Shown one piece after another: positions 60,029-64,000 of a stretch of 64,000 nt of DNA (the stretch's first letter is position 1; each line of letters begins with the position of its first letter). Under the pieces are notes generated by a model. It had not been told where the DNA came from and did no database searches. It saw only the letters and a program-made list of their open reading frames with translations. Position numbers and translations under genes: made by a program. The stretch is from Drosophila miranda (Eukaryota > Arthropoda > Insecta > Diptera > Drosophilidae): assembly GCF_003369915.1 (NCBI RefSeq), contig NC_046674.1:23253657-23317656 (forward strand), read 5' to 3'.

Positions 60029-60564
60029 ATGGATCCCAATTCCAGCCCCTGGTCATATGCGTACAACCGCATCGTGCCGGCGAGTGCTGGCAGCACGGGC
60101 GGGACGGCCGAGGACTTCCAACACCCGCATTTGGCGACAATAACCGCGGCGAGCATTGCTAGCTTCAATGCCGCTGCGGCCAGTGGGGGAAGCTTTGTGC
60201 CACCATCACCGATCGGCAGCTACAATCCAGTATTCCAGCAGATCTATCACCATGCGGCCGCGGCCAGTGTACAGCCGAAGCCCGCCCACTATGCCTCCTC
60301 GGCGGCAAACACGCCACACCGCCAGCTGCAGCTCCCCAGCTCGCTGGACAAGCAGTTAAGCACATTTCAAAATCAGGCGGCCGTCTCCGCGGCAGCAGCA
60401 GCAGCCGTGGTAAACAATGCTGCCTCAAACTATTATGGCGAGAACTCGTCGTCCAGCGGCGCCTCGCCATCGCCGACGACCGTGGCCCTGACCTCAACGT
60501 CGCTGACCTGGAACACGCCCAACATGATATCGAACACGTTCCTTGCCATGCAGCAGCAGCAGGC

Positions 60565-60595
<31 letters not shown>

Positions 60596-63409
60596 GCGGC
60601 CCAGCAACAGCAGCAGCAGCAGCTGAACCTGGTGGCCGACAAAGTGGTGAGTAGGATCCTCTGCATTACTCTGGCTTACTGATCTCTCACTGACATACGA
60701 TACCATACCATACCATACCATACCATACCATAAAATACATATATGCAACATGCCCGCCAAGACCCGCCCCGGCCCCCCTCCCCCCCTATTCTTTACCTAA
60801 TCAATCGCTCCTCTAGGTGTGGGGCAGGGACTTCAGCGGAAGCGGAATCTTTGAATCAGAATCTATCAATCCCGCCTGAAGTTCCGCCTATCGCATTATT
60901 TGTCATTCTGCTCTACTAACCACCTAACTCTACCCCCACCCCTACCATTTAAGCTTAGACTAGACCTTTTTGCCATATCCAATCCAACCATGAACACATG
61001 TGTTTCTAAAATGAAAACCAAACCAAAACTTTCCGATTCCGATTTCGATTCAATCTATGTGCCCCGTCCTCGTCTGCGTGTCTAGCAGATTAAGCAAGAA
61101 AACAGCCAACAACAAGCCAAGGCGCAAATAAAGGCCTACAACGATTTAATATACCTGACGCAGCTGCAACAACAGCAGCATCAGCAGCAGCAACAGCAGC
61201 AGCATCACCAGCAGCAGCAGCAACAGCAGCATCATCACCATCTCCAGCAAGATATCGAACAGACAGAAACCTACTACACGCTGGATGGGCAAAAGGTGAA
61301 GCTGACGCGTAAGGAGGCCCAACATATCCACATGGAGCAACAGCAACAGCAGCAGAGTGCTAGTCCAGTGCCAGTGGCTGTGCCAGTAGGGGCCGCCAGT
61401 TCGGGGGGATCCTATCCGGCACAGTATGCCAGTCCAGCTCAGAGCTCGGCGGACGGATCCCCCATCACGAATTTAAACGCCGTGGACGTGGTCAGCACGC
61501 CGCAGGCTCAAGTGATTGTTTACAAGACAGCGCCTCTAGTGCAGCGACGATCGGTGGTGAATGTGCCAGGCGCTGGTTCGTCTGCGCCACCGGCGACGCC
61601 CACAACGGTGGCCTATTCATCTGTGATACAAAGTACGCTGCAGCAGCAACAGCAGCAGGAGCAGAGCCTCTGCTGGGAGAAGTTGGAAGAGGGAACAGGC
61701 GGCCAGGAGGACATTAAAAATGTGCTGCAGCTGCAAGTGAAACAGGAGCAGCAGCACCTAGACTATGCCAGCGAGGCTGCGGCGGCAACAGCGGGAGGCG
61801 ATGCCGGCGAGAACCTGGTGTTCAATTTGCCGCCAGGCCTGGAGATTAAGCAAACCTTCTATCCGTCCGGCGTGGTCGATGGGGAGCACCTGCTGCACGA
61901 GCAGGCCCCTGGCCGGCGCCAACATGTGGTGGCCAACATGATAATGTCGCCAGCGAGCGGCAACATAGCGTCACAGATTCAAGTAGTGCCAAAGGTTTGT
62001 ATCTTCTTATTTCTATTTATTTCCGAATCTATTTTTTTTTTTTAATTTCCGTTTTCTTTTGTTCGTTTTGTATGTCATTTGTTTCCATATTATTTGTTGT
62101 TTTTGTTTTTGTATTGCTTTTTTGTTGAGCTTTCTGTTAACTGTTTATCATTTTGAATCTTTCCCTTGGAGCCCCAGAACTCTTACGAGCACACCCCTTC
62201 AAATGGGTTCTGGATTTGTAGGACATAAAGCAATGCCTTACAAGTTTGAGTTACAACAACATACATTTCTCGTGCATGATGTCTTTGTTGTTGTTGTTGG
62301 ACTTCTCCCTGCCAATCGCTGGAATTAAATTAATACAAATAACTATTTCTTTTCTTTTGGAAAGTGCTATCTTCTGGGGGCTTCTGGGCCTCCCGGTTAA
62401 TAACGATGCTTTATTTTTTAACACGCGCTTGTCCTTTGCTGGTGGAAGAGTACATATTTCTATCCCCCTTTCCACACGCTTTAGTTTGGTTACTTTCTTT
62501 TTTGGGGTGGTGTTCTGTTTAATCTTTAACTGCTTCCTTCTTTTGCCAACTGTTACTCTTTTTGTGTTGTGTTGTGTTGCGTTGCGTTGTGTTGTGTTGC
62601 TGCCTTGTGGCCGATCTGAAACTGTGACGTTATGCTGTAATGTAATGAATGTGGTACGGTACGGTACGGTGCGCTCTCTTCAGTGCGGTGGATCTGGATC
62701 CCGGTAGAGATCCGCATGTGGGAAGACCGATCTCTGATCGTCGAGAGTATAAATGTTTTATGCTGTCCCTAAGCCATGTCCAATGTTTTGGTAGCCTCGT
62801 CTCTAATAGCCTTTTAAGCCACAAAAGCCACAGGATCCTAATCGAAGGTATTTCTTTCGCTCAATTGCAGGAAGAGGTCAAGCCGCCGCCGAAGCCCGCG
62901 AAGACGCCGCGCAAGCGCCAGCCGAAGAAAACGCTGATAGCGACCAGCAGCGACTACAGCAACGTGCGCAGTCCCCAGGAGCCGCAGCACCATCAGCTCC
63001 AGCAGCAGCAGCAGCAGCACAGCCAGCAGCAACAACAGCAGCAACAGCAGAACACGTACTACGAATTCAACAAGTGGAATGCCCCGCTTAAGACGGAGAA
63101 CAATGCGGCCTCTGTGTCGCCGGCGGCCACCATCAACATACCCACATATCCCCAGCAGACGCAGCAGCAGCAACAGCAGCACCAAAGCCAGCAGCAGCAG
63201 CAGCACCTGCCGCAGCCGGCCCATCTGCAGTCCTCGCAGGCACAATCACATCTCACCCAGCTGGCGCAATATTATCCAGCCTTCCCCCAGCCCATTGCCT
63301 CGCAGTACACGGCGTGCATGCAGCAGCAGCAGCAACAGCAACAGCAGCAACAACAGCAGCAGCAGCAGCAAGCATATACGCAACAGCAGCAGCACCAACA
63401 GGCCTACAC

Positions 63410-63442
<33 letters not shown>

Positions 63443-64000
63443 GCACCAGAACCAGCAGCAGCAGGAGAAGATCGAGGCTGCCCAGCAGGAGGACGATGCT
63501 GCGGCAGCCGCTGCGGCGGCTGTTGCGGACGCAAGCAATAAGGTGATCGTGCCGAACATTGAGGAGGAGCTGGACTTCCTCGCAGACGCCAGCAGTGCCC
63601 CCAAGCAGGGATACGCCAACTCGTCGTCCAGCAATGGCCGCGGCACCAACTCATCCACGAACAACACCAACTTTGGCATACGCAATCCCAACAAGACCCC
63701 ATCGCCAGAGCCGTCACCCTGCCCGTCGAATGGGCATGGCCACCACCCATCGGGTGGCCCGACCTCCAGCCCACCCGTCACGGGCCACGGCGCCTCGGTG
63801 CCGTATAGACCAGTTCAATCGCTCCCGAAGCCGGTCAGCGTGGGCACGCTGATTGGCGAGAAGAAGACGCAGTTTATGGACAGCTATCTGAAGTTCTTGC
63901 AGGGCGAACGGGACGACGACCCGCCACCGGTGGTGAAGCCATCGCGCAAGCTGAATTATCCGCGAGCGCCGTATAAGCGTAAGGGCAAGGGCGGCCCAGG
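60029..64000 (+). CDS. Large polyglutamine-rich, probably nuclear protein (3' end beyond the window)
   Basis: Partial CDS join(60029..60646,61086..61994,62871..>64000); all junctions are phase 0 and the frame is open to the window edge. The start MDPNSSPWSYAYNRIVPAS follows a UTR acceptor. The protein is rich in Ser, Ala and Gln with several polyQ tracts (residues about 175-200 and further ones in exons 2 and 3). Basic patches PPPKPAKTPRKRQPKK and KPSRKLNYPRAPYKRKGKGG look like nuclear or DNA-binding (AT-hook-like) segments. Before the edge comes an ordered, conserved-looking stretch: VGTLIGEKKTQFMDSYLKFL. A distant relation to the QSER1/PRR12 family is a guess based on the Q-rich layout. The gene is a likely transcription or chromatin regulator; I do not recognise its name. 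Confidence 0.8.
60551..60623 (+). repeat. CAG/CAA polyglutamine tract, exon 1
   Basis: Mixed CAG and CAA codons encoding Q runs broken by Ala. CAA interruptions are frequent, which usually stabilises the tract. Confidence 0.9.
60700..60732. repeat. (ATACC)n pentanucleotide repeat in intron
   Basis: About six copies of ATACC in the first coding intron of the polyQ gene. Confidence 0.9.
61160..61233 (+). repeat. CAG/CAA/CAT polyglutamine-histidine tract, exon 2
   Basis: Encodes Q runs broken by His, ending in HHHH. Coding, in frame with the exon 61086-61994. Confidence 0.9.
61995..62870 (+). other. Intron of the polyQ gene
   Basis: 876-bp intron from AAAG|GTTTGT to TTGCAG|GAAGAG. It is T-rich and contains (GTGTT/GCGTT)n at about 62566-62598 and a short (GGTAC)n at about 62655-62669. 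No coding sequence seen. Confidence 0.7.
62999..63462 (+). repeat. CAG/CAA polyglutamine tracts, exon 3
   Basis: Four separate Q-rich tracts (about 62999-63050, 63160-63212, 63319-63370, 63412-63462) in a single reading frame, separated by ordered sequence such as YYEFNKWNAPLKTENN. The frame is confirmed by continuity with the upstream splice junction. Confidence 0.9.

Noticed and set aside
1..64000. tRNA, rRNA or snRNA genes
   Set aside because: I looked for A/B-box and acceptor-stem patterns on both strands by eye and found none I could support; a tRNAscan or Rfam search would be decisive.

Overview
This is a eukaryotic window from a Drosophila-type fly genome. The genes have short phase-consistent introns with GT..AG borders. 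Most encoded proteins are close matches to Drosophila proteins I recognise (Pex23, RdgC, Clc, FRG1, dCMP deaminase). The non-coding DNA holds INE-1/DINE-1-like repeats. Those repeats, and the grouping of genes I associate with chromosome arm 3L (Muller element D), make an obscura-group-like fly plausible, but the species is an inference. No bacterial, viral or CRISPR-like system was seen.

Layout, left to right. 1-1.6 kb: broken INE-1-like fragments. 1.6-2.9 kb (+): a LAMP-family lysosomal membrane protein. 5.8-10.0 kb (+): Pex23, a tectonin/dysferlin-domain protein. 10.1-10.3 kb: a Helitron-like remnant. 10.9-12.0 kb (+): the FRG1 orthologue. 12-25.6 kb: about 13.6 kb without convincing coding sequence, probably the 5' region and first intron(s) of the next gene, with three INE-1-like copies. 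25.6-34.5 kb (+): a large single-pass membrane protein with a TSP1 repeat, a CUB-like region and a long cytoplasmic tail. Its 3.4-kb intron contains a complete intronless coiled-coil gene (CFAP157-like, 29.3-31.1 kb). 35.2-36.7 kb (-): an unrecognised basic protein. 39.2-45.0 kb (-): rdgC, the EF-hand rhodopsin phosphatase, reconstructed exon by exon with two alternative N-termini; one is a 13-nt coding exon followed by a GC donor. 45-54.6 kb: about 9.5 kb of apparently non-coding DNA, including a 30-nt pure poly(G) run. 54.6-56.6 kb (+): a secreted cysteine-rich, mucin-like protein with a 12-copy 87-bp coding minisatellite. 56.8-57.4 kb (-): dCMP deaminase. 57.7-58.4 kb (-): clathrin light chain. 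59.05-59.3 kb (-): a possible very small gene. 60.0-64.0 kb (+): the start of a large polyglutamine-rich, probably nuclear protein that runs off the window.

The genes are not an operon-like pathway. They are a mix of housekeeping genes (Pex23, Frg1, dCMP deaminase, Clc), some with DRE-like TATCGATA motifs upstream, and probably tissue-restricted genes (rdgC in photoreceptors, the CFAP157-like coiled coil, the TATA-driven mucin). Multi-exon coordinates were obtained by joining splice sites by eye and checking that codon phase closes across every junction. UTRs and transcription starts were not determined. The most useful second-look items are the GC-donor micro-exon of rdgC, the mucin repeat array, the missing first exon of dCMP deaminase beside Clc, and the unnamed TSP1/CUB receptor-like gene with its nested guest gene.
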